From contig NZ_KN708638.1 of the NCBI RefSeq assembly GCF_000805335.1, positions 2,260,566 to 2,324,565 of the forward strand: 64,000 nt of DNA. The letters are read 5' to 3'. Positions 25,852-34,371 of this stretch are shown in pieces. The notes under the pieces were generated by a model. It searched no databases and was not told the DNA's origin. It worked only from the letters and a program-made list of their open reading frames with translations. The stretch is from Streptomyces sp. CT34 (GTDB lineage Bacteria > Actinomycetota > Actinomycetes > Streptomycetales > Streptomycetaceae). Numbering within the stretch: the first letter of the stretch is position 1; every line of letters begins with the position of its first letter. The position numbers were made by a program, and so were the translations under genes.

Positions 25852-27678
25852 ATGCATGAACCAGCTCACCTGGACGGGCAGTTGGGGGAGCTCAGCGACA
25901 CGGTGAGGAAGCTGGAGGACGAGGTCGCGAGACTTCGCACAGCTCAAGATCGCCACAGTGAAAACCTTGAGCACGGGCTCACGGGCATGCAGGCAGCCAT
26001 CGGTCAACTGACCGGGAAGGTGGCCAATTTTTCGGCCAACCTGTCGCAGACACAAGCTGCGGTGAAGGCAGTGAGGACGACCACCGAGGACACCCACCGT
26101 GTTCTCAACTCCTTCGTGGAGCGTTACGGCAGGGATCAGATTGTGGCCAACGCTCAGGCAGAGTTGTCGCGGCTCACCACGGAATGGGGAGCAAGGTTCG
26201 CCGAGCGGCGGCGGATCCGCGCCCTAGCCCGGGGGCTGGCACATGCACTGACCGAAGACGCCGTGGCACGAGGAGTTGTGGACACCAGCACGATCGAAGC
26301 GTGCAGCCAGGAGCAGCTGCTCTTGGAGCCCACTTTCTGGCTCGCCCCCGCTGTCGTGGCGGTCGCCGCTGGGTACAGCCGCGACACTGAACGCACCACC
26401 CGAGCCCGCGGGCACGCCCTGACCCTCGACCAGGCCAAGGCGACGCTCTTTTTTGCGCTGACCTGTTCGCGCCAGAAACGGCAGAGTGAGGCAGCCCGCT
26501 GGATGGACCGCTATCTGACCGGGCTCGACCCCTCAGACTTGGGCCAAGAGTTCAGCGTCGTCCTCGATGCAGTCGCCGGCGCCGAGCTGGGAATCGAGGC
26601 GCTGACCTACGCCCGTCAGGCAATGACCCGGTGGGACCGAGAGGGAAGCGCCCGGCCCTTCAGTCTCTCCCCCTCGGACAGTGCCTTGGCGGACCTGACC
26701 CGCTGGCAGCCCTGGATGCTGGACCAGGGCGCGGACAGCTCCGGGCAATTCGACGCCCTACGGAAACTGTGTGGGACGCAGTGGGCAGAGGCAGAAGAGG
26801 GGTGGCATACGGCAACAGCGGTTAAGGGCACCCTCGACTATCTGCGCGCGCAGTACTCCGACAGCCCGCCGACCACAAACGGGAGTCATGGCACGGATAT
26901 CGCTCTCAACCACCTCATAAGCCAGCTCGACCCCGATGAGAGCCGGATGCATGAGCAGATGGAGCGATTGCGCGCAATCATCGAGCACGGAGGTGACACC
27001 GAGGCGGCCGCTGCAGATTTCAAAGCAGCCAAGGAGCCAGAGACGATCGACTTCCAGGCCCTCCTCGAACGAGCCGTCTTCGAACCCGGAACAGTACGCC
27101 TCGGCTACCCCGCCAGACTCCTGGCCTTGCACAGTGCCATGCCGAGCCTTCGTCCGGCAGTCACCGCCATGAAAGAACAGTCCGAGTCACTGTTTCCCGA
27201 GCACCTCACCCTCACTGTGGACGGTTGGTCCTGCCAGGTGCCAACGGCGCCAACGGCGCCTGATTCCAGGCAACAAGCGGTCAACGACCTCCGAAAGCAT
27301 CTGGAGCGACGGACCATCGCGGTCATCGGCTCTGTCGCACCAATGTGGCCACGGGTTCTCACGTGCTTCACCATGGCCGCAGCCTGTGCCGTGCTGGCGG
27401 TCTTCCTTCACGGAGCGGCAGGCAGCCTCACCAAGGTTCTCACCGTCCTACTGCTCACCTATGCAGTGTGGGGAGTGGCTCACGTGCCATTCCGCCAGCA
27501 CCAACTGAGAGAGGATGGAACCCGCCGACGGGCCGAGAGTACGGCGGAGTTGAAAAAGGCACTTGGGCAGCACACTCGGCTCTTCCAGCAGTGGCGGGCC
27601 GGTCTCACTGCAGCTACCCACTGGAACGATTGGTCTCCAGCAGCTGGAGACCAGCTGAACTCACAGCCGGAAGAGTGA
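25852..27678 (+). CDS. coiled-coil protein with two C-terminal membrane helices
   Basis: The protein has 608 residues from ATG 25852 (AGGGGG upstream). Residues about 8-95 form a coiled coil (LSDTVRKLEDEVARLRTAQD). A helical middle domain follows with LFFALTCSRQKRQSEAARWM, and near residues 500-545 come two close membrane helices (LTCFTMAAACAVLAVFLHGA, KVLTVLLLTYAVWGVAHVPF). I know no named family for it. The next gene (kinase) starts one base after its stop, so they are coupled; the ATPase gene is divergent. The layout suggests a sensor or effector that the kinase or ATPase acts on. Its A+T-richer codons set it apart from the backbone. Confidence 0.75.
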   Translation: MHEPAHLDGQLGELSDTVRKLEDEVARLRTAQDRHSENLEHGLTGMQAAIGQLTGKVANFSANLSQTQAAVKAVRTTTEDTHRVLNSFVERYGRDQIVANAQAELSRLTTEWGARFAERRRIRALARGLAHALTEDAVARGVVDTSTIEACSQEQLLLEPTFWLAPAVVAVAAGYSRDTERTTRARGHALTLDQAKATLFFALTCSRQKRQSEAARWMDRYLTGLDPSDLGQEFSVVLDAVAGAELGIEALTYARQAMTRWDREGSARPFSLSPSDSALADLTRWQPWMLDQGADSSGQFDALRKLCGTQWAEAEEGWHTATAVKGTLDYLRAQYSDSPPTTNGSHGTDIALNHLISQLDPDESRMHEQMERLRAIIEHGGDTEAAAADFKAAKEPETIDFQALLERAVFEPGTVRLGYPARLLALHSAMPSLRPAVTAMKEQSESLFPEHLTLTVDGWSCQVPTAPTAPDSRQQAVNDLRKHLERRTIAVIGSVAPMWPRVLTCFTMAAACAVLAVFLHGAAGSLTKVLTVLLLTYAVWGVAHVPFRQHQLREDGTRRRAESTAELKKALGQHTRLFQQWRAGLTAATHWNDWSPAAGDQLNSQPEE

Positions 27679-27679
27679 C

Positions 27680-28828
27680 GTGGACAGGAAACGCATCGCA
27701 AACCGGTATCGACTTGAACACCGCCTTGGGAGTGGCGGTATGGGCGACGTCTGGCTAGCCCACGACAGCCAGCTGGACCGCCCAGTAGCCATCAAATTTC
27801 TTGCTCTGGACCGGCTACGCCGCCATGCCAGCAACCAGGTCAACCTCACCGAGCAGATGACCCGGAAGTTCCTGCAGGAAGCACGCGCGATGGCTCGGGT
27901 CAGCAGCCCCTATGTGGTCACCGTGCACGACCAGGGTGAAGAAGATGACAGGTTTCATCTGGTCATGGAACTCGTCGACGGGCGCCCCTTGACCAGTTAC
28001 ATGGGTGCGGGAAACGCCTTAACGCTGGAGCAGACGGCGCGCTGGAGTGCCCAGGCGTGCGAGGGATTGGCGGACGCGCACGAGGCCGAAGTCGTCCACA
28101 GAGACATCAAACCGGACAACATCATGATCACTGAGCGGGGTGACGTGAAACTCGTAGACTTCGGGCTTGCCCGGCTCCTCGACGTGACTGTCACCCATGG
28201 TGTGGGACTCACATGGCTGTACGCCTCACCTGAGCGCTGTCTGGGCCGACCAGGTGACCACCTCAGCGACTTGTACTCCCTAGGTTGCGTTCTGTACGAG
28301 ATGTTGACCGGCCGCCCGCCCTTTGGAAGCAGCGAAACCGCTCCATACGTCATCGCCGATATGCACGTACGCAACACACCATCGGCCCCTCAAGATGTTC
28401 GCCCTGGAATTCCCGAAGAACTAAACGATCTGACATTGCGGCTACTTGCCAAAGAACCCGACCAAAGACCCCCGGATGCGCTAACTGTTGCCCGCCTTAT
28501 CCATCAGGTTGAATACATCCCCGAGACGCATGACGGCGCACTGGTTCTCTCCGGCACTCCTCACGTAAACCCGGACTACGTGGATCGAATTCGGAGGCTG
28601 GAACGACATATCAGGAAACTCCAGATGTCCAACGGTTATACCGATCCGGCCGTTGTAGATTCCCGGATGAATCTTGCAGAGCTAACAGGCGAGTCGGGTG
28701 ATGCACGCGGAGCAGTAGCCCTCTACGAAGAGCTCGGCGACGACTGCCGCGATGACTTCGGACCGTACGACACTCGCACACTGAACGCCTATGAAGCGAT
28801 GGCTCGCTGGATCGCTTCCTCCGTCTGA
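27680..28828 (+). CDS. Ser/Thr protein kinase with TPR-like tail
   Basis: The protein has 382 residues. It carries a complete Hanks-type kinase: glycine loop GSGGMGDV (17-24), Lys39 in AIKF, catalytic HRDIKPDN (140-147), DFG (160-162) and an SPE in place of APE. No membrane segment follows, unlike PknB-type receptors. The last about 60 residues (MNLAELTGESGDARGAVALY, FGPYDTRTLNAYEAMA) resemble a tetratricopeptide repeat. GTG 27680 lies one base after the stop of the coiled-coil gene. Codon 114 is TTA, so translation should depend on the bldA tRNA. Soluble kinases beside ATPases occur in phage-defence loci such as Stk2; a role here is inferred. Confidence 0.9.
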   Translation: MDRKRIANRYRLEHRLGSGGMGDVWLAHDSQLDRPVAIKFLALDRLRRHASNQVNLTEQMTRKFLQEARAMARVSSPYVVTVHDQGEEDDRFHLVMELVDGRPLTSYMGAGNALTLEQTARWSAQACEGLADAHEAEVVHRDIKPDNIMITERGDVKLVDFGLARLLDVTVTHGVGLTWLYASPERCLGRPGDHLSDLYSLGCVLYEMLTGRPPFGSSETAPYVIADMHVRNTPSAPQDVRPGIPEELNDLTLRLLAKEPDQRPPDALTVARLIHQVEYIPETHDGALVLSGTPHVNPDYVDRIRRLERHIRKLQMSNGYTDPAVVDSRMNLAELTGESGDARGAVALYEELGDDCRDDFGPYDTRTLNAYEAMARWIASSV

Positions 28829-28845
28829 CGACAGCTTCGCGCCTG

Positions 28846-29379
28846 CTATTCCCAACCGTCAAGGGAAACTTCCGGACCTCCCCGCAAATATCGGTGAAGG
28901 GCGCTGGCTGTGGTGTCGACGAAGTTCTCGGGAATGGCATCGGTGTCGACCCAGCAGACCTGGGCGTGCTTGCGTGGTTCGCGGTTTTCGGGTTCGCCGG
29001 TCCACTCGTGAGTGGCGAAGACGACGGTGAGGAAGCCGTTGGGAGCTTCCACGCCCCAAGCACCGTGGATGACATGGGCTATTTTCAAAGACTCGGCCTT
29101 CACGATCAGGCCGGTCTCTTCGTACAGCTCACGCATGGCGGTTTCGGTGATTGGCTCACCGGGCTCGCTCTTCCCGACGGGGAGGTCCCACATGCCCTGG
29201 GCGAATTTTGCACTCCGGCTGCGCTGGAGGAGGACGACGCGATTGGTGGCCTTGTCGTGGACGATGACGGCGGCTACCAGCAGGGTCATGGATTCGAGCG
29301 CGGGCTTGAGGGCTTTGGGCTGGTCGTCGGTTGTCGGCTGAGCCACGGTGGTCCCTTCGTCGGCCGGGTTGGTGGGCAT
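28846..29379 (-). CDS. NUDIX hydrolase
   Basis: The protein has 177 residues from ATG 29379. It contains the full Nudix box GX5EX7REUXEEXGU (GKSEPGE, seven residues, RELYEETGLI), so it should hydrolyse a nucleoside diphosphate linked to another group with a divalent metal. The substrate is unknown. The start lies one base after the stop of the TPR regulator upstream, so the two are co-transcribed. This regulator/NUDIX pair is commonly found in Streptomyces accessory regions. It converges with the kinase gene, with only 17 bp between stops. Confidence 0.9.
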   Translation of the reverse strand: MPTNPADEGTTVAQPTTDDQPKALKPALESMTLLVAAVIVHDKATNRVVLLQRSRSAKFAQGMWDLPVGKSEPGEPITETAMRELYEETGLIVKAESLKIAHVIHGAWGVEAPNGFLTVVFATHEWTGEPENREPRKHAQVCWVDTDAIPENFVDTTASALHRYLRGGPEVSLDGWE

Positions 29380-29380
29380 G

Positions 29381-30736
29381 TTAGGCGAGCGCCTCGCATG
29401 CGCGGCGGGCGAGTTCGGCGGCTCCGGGTACTTTGCGCCGCTGGTAGATGGCAAGGGTCGATCTCAGTGAAGTGATGGCCTTGCGGGTGCGGTCCGAGGT
29501 CATGCCCTCCATGAGGGTCAGAGCCTGGGACCAAGCGGCGACCGCCTCGTCGGCGCGAGCCTGGGCGGCGAGGCTGTCGCCGAGGTCGGCGTAGGTGAGG
29601 GCGTGGACGCGCTTGTACCTTTCGGGGTCCCAGCGGACGAGGGCGTCGCGGTGCTGCTGTTCGGTGCCGATGTGGTCGGCGAGATCAGTCAGAGTGCGGG
29701 CGGTATGGCTTGCGACCGTGCCGGCGGCCGGGCCGCTGACGCGGGAGAAGCTGGGCTGGGGGCGGTCATCGCGGAGCAGGGCGTCTTCGGCGGCCAGTAG
29801 GGCTCGGGCTGCGGAATTTTTCTCGCCGACAGCGGCGTAGGCGCGGGCGTGGGTGATGTGGAGGAGCGCTTCGGTCTGGCCGTCGACGTGGCCGAGACCG
29901 CGGGCGAGAGCACCTTCGACGAGGTCGACACAGTGGTGGGGCTGTTTGAGGCTGAGGGCCTGGTGGGCGAGGGCGCGCATCATCCAGGCGGCGTGACCGT
30001 GGGGGTCGGCTTCGCAGGCGAGTTGGTAGCCGACCTGGTAGTAGCGCTGGGCGGCGCCTTCCTGGCCGAGGTCGTGGTGCTTCCAGCCTGCCAGGTAGGC
30101 GAGTTCGGCGACCGCGCTGAAGGCAGCGCGGCGTAAGGCTTCGCTGGGGAAGCGTCCGCGGAGCATGGGTGCGGCGGTGTCGGCGAGGTAGGCGGTGACA
30201 GTGGTCAGTCCGTGACCGCCACCGAGGCGTTCGTCGGCTGCGCTGAAGGCTGCGGTGATCTGGCGTACGACGTCCACGTCCTCCACGCCGGCAATGGCCT
30301 TGCCTGTACGGGTGCGGAGCATACGAGCGGTGGCCTCGTGGTCGTATGCGAGCGGCATGGCGACGCCGGCGGTGGTGAAGGCAGCCACAGCGAGGAAGCG
30401 GCGGCGTTCGACGTCGGCGCGGCCCAGGTCGGTGGCGGCGAGAACAGGGTCCGGCTCGTCCGTCGCCTCTGTCACAGGCGCCCGCAGGCCGATTTCGGTC
30501 TGGGTGATGGTGCGGCCCGCTCGGCGGGAGAGTGCCTCGGCGAGGTACTGGCCGGTACGGCCGGTGGGCTGGCGGGTGCCATTCACCCAGTGGGAGACGG
30601 CCGACTTGTTGGTCTGAAGGATCTCGCCGTTTTCCGCGGCGACGCGACGGACATCTTTCGCCAGCGCCTCATACGTGCACCTGGTCGCATCGATTGTCTC
30701 GCGCAGACGGGAGTTGGGTTCTCTCTGCGCTGCCAA
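29381..30736 (-). CDS. XRE/TPR-type transcriptional regulator
   Basis: The protein has 451 residues. A helix-turn-helix region lies at the start (YEALAKDVRRVAAENGE, NKSAVSHWVNGTRQPTG), followed by a long tail of TPR-like repeats (AAFSAVAELAYLAGWKHHDL, HALTYADLGDSLAAQARADE). It is of the same family as the regulator at 4671-6128. The start is TTG 30736, supported by GGAGG eight to twelve bases upstream; no ATG fits. It is divergent from the hypothetical gene at 30961. It is probably autoregulated through the 224-bp gap, which holds the short inverted repeat GGCAT/ATGCC at about 30917-30930. Confidence 0.85.
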   Translation of the reverse strand: MAAQREPNSRLRETIDATRCTYEALAKDVRRVAAENGEILQTNKSAVSHWVNGTRQPTGRTGQYLAEALSRRAGRTITQTEIGLRAPVTEATDEPDPVLAATDLGRADVERRRFLAVAAFTTAGVAMPLAYDHEATARMLRTRTGKAIAGVEDVDVVRQITAAFSAADERLGGGHGLTTVTAYLADTAAPMLRGRFPSEALRRAAFSAVAELAYLAGWKHHDLGQEGAAQRYYQVGYQLACEADPHGHAAWMMRALAHQALSLKQPHHCVDLVEGALARGLGHVDGQTEALLHITHARAYAAVGEKNSAARALLAAEDALLRDDRPQPSFSRVSGPAAGTVASHTARTLTDLADHIGTEQQHRDALVRWDPERYKRVHALTYADLGDSLAAQARADEAVAAWSQALTLMEGMTSDRTRKAITSLRSTLAIYQRRKVPGAAELARRACEALA

Positions 30737-30960
30737 GACCGCCTCCGCCCCGGGGCTGTAAACCGCGTATACCGCTCCGACTGCCTCTCACCGTACCCAC
30801 TGCGCGTAACGACAGGTTCACTGAACATCAGCCGCCCGGAACGGCCCGACCGTAATCCAGGCTTCCCCCTTGGTCCGGGTGGCTTCCCGAAGTTCCGTAC
30901 GCCTACACCGGGTTCGGGCATACCTATGCCTGATTCCGGCCGATCAGAGACGGAGACACG

Positions 30961-31711
30961 GTGACCACCATCGACATCACGGCCATTGCGGTCGAGCTGC
31001 CCGAAGCATTCGACGAGCGCTGGAGCCGCCTGCCTGGCATCCAGGTCGACGGCCGACGCATCACCATCGACCCGGCCGAGTACTTCTTCCGCTTCGAGTC
31101 GCACACCTGGCTCGTCGCCGACTGGGAGCTGGTCAAGTCCCAGCTCCTGGACATTCAGGAGACGACTGAGAGCGCGGTCGAGCAGCTTGCGCTGGACTTC
31201 ATCAAGGCCCACAGCGAGTCCACCTCTGACGCAGCCCGGGTTCTGGCCACCGCGTACGAGGTGTACGCGTGCCTGTTCCGCGAGGAGCACCTCGCCGGCC
31301 TCGGCCTGCCGCAGATCACCGCTGAACATCTGCGGATGCTGCGTGAGGCGGCCACGCTGATGGCGCTGAACAAGGTCGAGCTGGACGGACACATCTCCAA
31401 CGTCGGCCCCTGCTGGTTCTTCCCTGCCGCCACCTCGGTTGTCTTCGACCTGAACGACGAGTATGGGCGGGCTGCTCGACGAGGTCTACCACGGCGGCTG
31501 GTTCAACGAGCACCGCCGCATCGAGTCCATCAAGGCCCACGCCGCCCTCGGCGGACGGCTCGTGCACGGCTGCCAGTCCGTGCCGGACCAGTCCGGCGGC
31601 GTCGTGGCGCCCTACGGTGCCTCGATGGCCACCTTCCGCGACGACCTCGCGGCCTTCAAGGCCGGATGGATCGAGCAGATCTACGCCCACCGAGCGACCG
31701 ATCCCGCATAA
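30961..31711 (+). pseudogene. hypothetical element protein with frameshift
   Basis: A protein beginning MTTIDITAIAVELPEAFDER reads well to FDLNDEYG at about 31467. The conserved pattern then continues in another frame (GLLDEVYHGGWFNEHRRIES, ending 31711). The switch occurs at a run of three G (31465-31467); removing one G gives NDEYGGLLDEVY and a protein of about 249 residues. The family is unknown to me but has a globular soluble look. It leads the operon of the APH-like, methyltransferase and HAD genes. It is either a real frameshift or a sequencing slip. Confidence 0.6.
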
Positions 31712-31785
31712 CCCCATACGACCAGGCTCCGGGGCGGGCCGGCTCTCGCGCCCGCCCCGGACGCCTCCACAGCACTGGAGCTCCT

Positions 31786-32697
31786 ATGGACGCGAACCTC
31801 AACGCCGCACTCCTGGACGACCTGCTCACCATCACCGGCCAGACACAGCCCGAACGGACCGAGGTCCGGGTGTGGTCGATGTCCGGCGTCGAGCGGCTCT
31901 CCTTCCCTGACGGCACCACGCGCATCTTCAAGTACGCTAAGAGGCCGTTCGACAGTGAGGACCAGGTCCTCCGACTGGCACACACGCTTGGTGTTCCTGT
32001 GCCCATCGTGCACGCCTCCGCGGTCATGGGCGACTGGCTCGGGATGCTGCTGGAAGACCTCGGCAGTCCCATCCGTGAAGCCGACGACCTCGACGGAGCC
32101 GCCGCAGCGGTGGTCCTTCACCGCACTCCGACCGCACCCGCCCTGCCCGTCCTCGGCGGGGAGGCTCTGCGGGCACTGCCGAACCGAGCCTTGGACCATC
32201 TAGACCGGCTTCGCAAGGAAGAGCGCTGGCAGGACACCGACGACATCGAGCACTCCCTCGACCAGCTTGCCCAGGCCGCCGAGGCCCGATCGGCCGGAGC
32301 CACACTCGCCCCGTTCGGCTGGGTGCACTCCGAGTTCCACCCCACCAGCCTCCACATCGGCCAGCGCGGCTGGCGGCTGCTCGACTTCGCCCGCGCCTTC
32401 ACCGGCCCCGGCCTGCTCGACCTGGCCAGCTACCACGGCACCCTCGATGACCCCGACCCCGTACGCCTGCGCATCTTTCTGGAGGCATACGTCACCGAAG
32501 GCGGAACCCCCGAAGCCCTCGCCGAGCGCGGTGGGCTTCCGGCTGAACAATGGGCGCTGGGCTGGCACCGCATGTGGGCCGTCGAGTGGTTCATGGAGCA
32601 GTCCATCCGCTGGATCAACTGCCCCGTCCACGACCCCGCGTACATCAGGACCGTACGCCGTCACCTGACCGACGTCCTCCATCTCCTGGCGGTCTAG
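31786..32697 (+). CDS. aminoglycoside-phosphotransferase-fold protein, altered catalytic loop
   Basis: The protein has 303 residues with the APH/choline-kinase fold: an N-lobe with FPDGTTRIFKYAK (putative ATP Lys) and LGMLLEDLG as hinge, and a C-lobe with WVHSEFHPTSLHIG. The usual Brenner motif HGDxxxxN thus reads HSExxxxS, and the metal-binding DxD reads DFA. Catalytic Asp and Asn are both replaced, so ordinary phosphotransfer is doubtful. It is followed without gap by a methyltransferase and then a HAD protein, a fixed trio in Streptomyces elements as I recall. Possible roles are a pseudokinase or a small-molecule or RNA modifier. Confidence 0.75.
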   Translation: MDANLNAALLDDLLTITGQTQPERTEVRVWSMSGVERLSFPDGTTRIFKYAKRPFDSEDQVLRLAHTLGVPVPIVHASAVMGDWLGMLLEDLGSPIREADDLDGAAAAVVLHRTPTAPALPVLGGEALRALPNRALDHLDRLRKEERWQDTDDIEHSLDQLAQAAEARSAGATLAPFGWVHSEFHPTSLHIGQRGWRLLDFARAFTGPGLLDLASYHGTLDDPDPVRLRIFLEAYVTEGGTPEALAERGGLPAEQWALGWHRMWAVEWFMEQSIRWINCPVHDPAYIRTVRRHLTDVLHLLAV

Positions 32698-33390
32698 GTG
32701 CTCGCCCAGGCTTCTCCGTGGTACGCCCACGCGCTGCAACGCACCGCGGCCGAGCCTGCCGAGCCGCTGGCCGTGCCCGCGCGGGTGGAGTGGACCACAC
32801 GGCGTGGCAACGGCCCCGGCGCTGAGATCCTCGGCCCCGACCTGCGCCGCAAGTGTGTGGTGGAACTCGGTTGCGGGCCTGGTCACAACGCCGCGTGTCT
32901 CGCCACCCGCCACGGTGCCCGTGTCACCGGCGTCGACCTCGTCGGCCTTCAGATTCGCCGAGCCCGCTCGCACTACGGACGACTGGACAACCTCACCTTC
33001 GTCGCCGGACACGCGCTTCACTACTTGCAGGCGTCCGACGAGCAGTTCGATGCGATCTACTCGGTCTTCGGCGCCATCGGCCTCTTCGCCCCCGAGCTCC
33101 TGCTGCCGGCCATCGCGCAGCGCCTCAAGCCCGGCTGCACCCTCGCCTTCTCCATTCCGCATCCCCAGCGCGGCGGAAGCAGCCCCTCCAGCGGCGACCG
33201 GCCTCGCCGCGACTTCGTCACCCTCCCCGACCGCACCCGGCTCCCGATCGCCCGCTGGGACTTCGACGCCGAACGCTGGGACAAGCACCTCATTCGGGCG
33301 GGCCTCTGGCCCACCTCGGCCCAGGAGTTCCACGACGCCCGCAACGGCCGTCGGCCCACCACCTTGCTGATCAGCGCGCGCAAACTCTGA
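32698..33390 (+). CDS. class I SAM-dependent methyltransferase
   Basis: The protein has 230 residues from GTG 32698, immediately after the stop of the APH-like gene. Motif I is VVELGCGPGHNAACLA (about residues 54-69), followed by the acidic end of strand 2 (VTGVDLVGLQIRRA) and FDAIYSVFGAIGLF as motif IV. The N-terminal part (SPWYAHALQRTAAEPAEPLA) is a helical lid. The substrate is unknown. Gene order (APH-like, methyltransferase, HAD) suggests joint modification of one substrate. Confidence 0.87.
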   Translation: MLAQASPWYAHALQRTAAEPAEPLAVPARVEWTTRRGNGPGAEILGPDLRRKCVVELGCGPGHNAACLATRHGARVTGVDLVGLQIRRARSHYGRLDNLTFVAGHALHYLQASDEQFDAIYSVFGAIGLFAPELLLPAIAQRLKPGCTLAFSIPHPQRGGSSPSSGDRPRRDFVTLPDRTRLPIARWDFDAERWDKHLIRAGLWPTSAQEFHDARNGRRPTTLLISARKL

Positions 33391-33419
33391 CCCCGCCCCG
33401 GCTCCCTACGGAGGAACCG

Positions 33420-33986
33420 ATGCGCCTGCCCTACCTGCTCCTCGACATCGATGGCGTCTTCATACCCTTCCCCACCGCTGACGGGACCACCCCGCCGACT
33501 CACGCCCGCCACGACGTCGTCCCCGCTGGCCGTAGCGCCGACGACTCGGTCACGGTCTGGCTCAACCCTGCCCATGACCCCCTGCTCATGGACGTGATCC
33601 GGAGCGGCCTGGTCACCCCGGTCTGGTGCACCAGCTGGCGCCAGGACGCCACCACCCTGATCGGCCCGCTCCTCGGCCTCCCGCCCCTGCCGTACGTCGA
33701 CCTGCCGCGTCCGCAGATCACCACCAGCCATCCCAACGGCTACCTGTGGAAACGCGACCACGTCGATGCCTGGCTCGCGGACGCGGCGGTCGCCTGGATC
33801 GACGACGACTTCACGGACCTCGACCAGGAATGGGCGGTGGAACGCGATGCCGGCGGCATCCCTACCTTGCTCGTCCAGCCGGATCCGTACATCGGGCTGC
33901 TGCCAGAGCACTTGGCCACGGTGCGGAAGTGGGCGATGGGGAAGCCGTTCCGCGATGCAGCGACCGCAGCCACGGCGAGATGCTGA
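33420..33986 (+). CDS. HAD-fold phosphatase-like protein
   Basis: The protein has 188 residues from ATG 33420 (GGAGG upstream). It has HAD motif I LLLDIDGVFIPF (Asp nucleophile and second Asp), motif II WCTSWRQ and motif IV WIDDDFTDLD. It belongs to the small HAD proteins found in actinomycetes, some of which occur in RNA-repair contexts. With the kinase-like and methyltransferase genes before it, a role in end-processing or small-molecule phosphate turnover is possible but inferred. It is the last gene of the operon; a strong hairpin follows. Confidence 0.82.
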   Translation: MRLPYLLLDIDGVFIPFPTADGTTPPTHARHDVVPAGRSADDSVTVWLNPAHDPLLMDVIRSGLVTPVWCTSWRQDATTLIGPLLGLPPLPYVDLPRPQITTSHPNGYLWKRDHVDAWLADAAVAWIDDDFTDLDQEWAVERDAGGIPTLLVQPDPYIGLLPEHLATVRKWAMGKPFRDAATAATARC

Positions 33987-34080
33987 GCAGTGCCCTCCTC
34001 GCTGCGATCCGCCCCGGGTCGCTGCCTCCACGTCCGGCGCCCCCTGGTGCCAGGCTTCCCCTCCCCTCCCGGGCGGGGCA

Positions 34081-34131
34081 TGCGCTTCCGAAACTCCTCC
34101 GCGGCCACGGGCTGCGGAGGAGTTTCGGAAG
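34081..34131. terminator. strong hairpin after the HAD gene
   Basis: A long perfect stem (GCTTCCGAAACTCCTCCGC and its complement) surrounds a loop of about ten bases. It lies between the plus-strand operon and the convergent DUF3631 gene, so it probably terminates both. Confidence 0.75.
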
Positions 34132-34371
34132 CTACAGCTTGCTGCGTGGGTTGGGGGCGTGGCGGTCGCGTCGCTTTCCGTGCCGGGCGGCCTTGCACCC
34201 GTCCCACCCGTTGCATACCTGGTCAGGGCGCGGAGGGTCGCATCCGGTGGTACGAGTCGACTCGTATCGGCGCACGATCGGTCCGATACGCGGGACGGGT
34301 GGACTCGTCCCACGCAGAGAGTCGTCCCCGCGCTGACCTGCACGGGGACGAGTGGGACGAGTGAGGCCGGG
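34132..34371. other. repeat-bearing gap before the DUF3631 end
   Basis: No gene. Contains the 16-bp palindrome TACGAGTCGACTCGTA near 34250 and several GGGACGAGT repeats up to 34360. Purpose unknown; a replication or binding site is possible. Confidence 0.4.
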
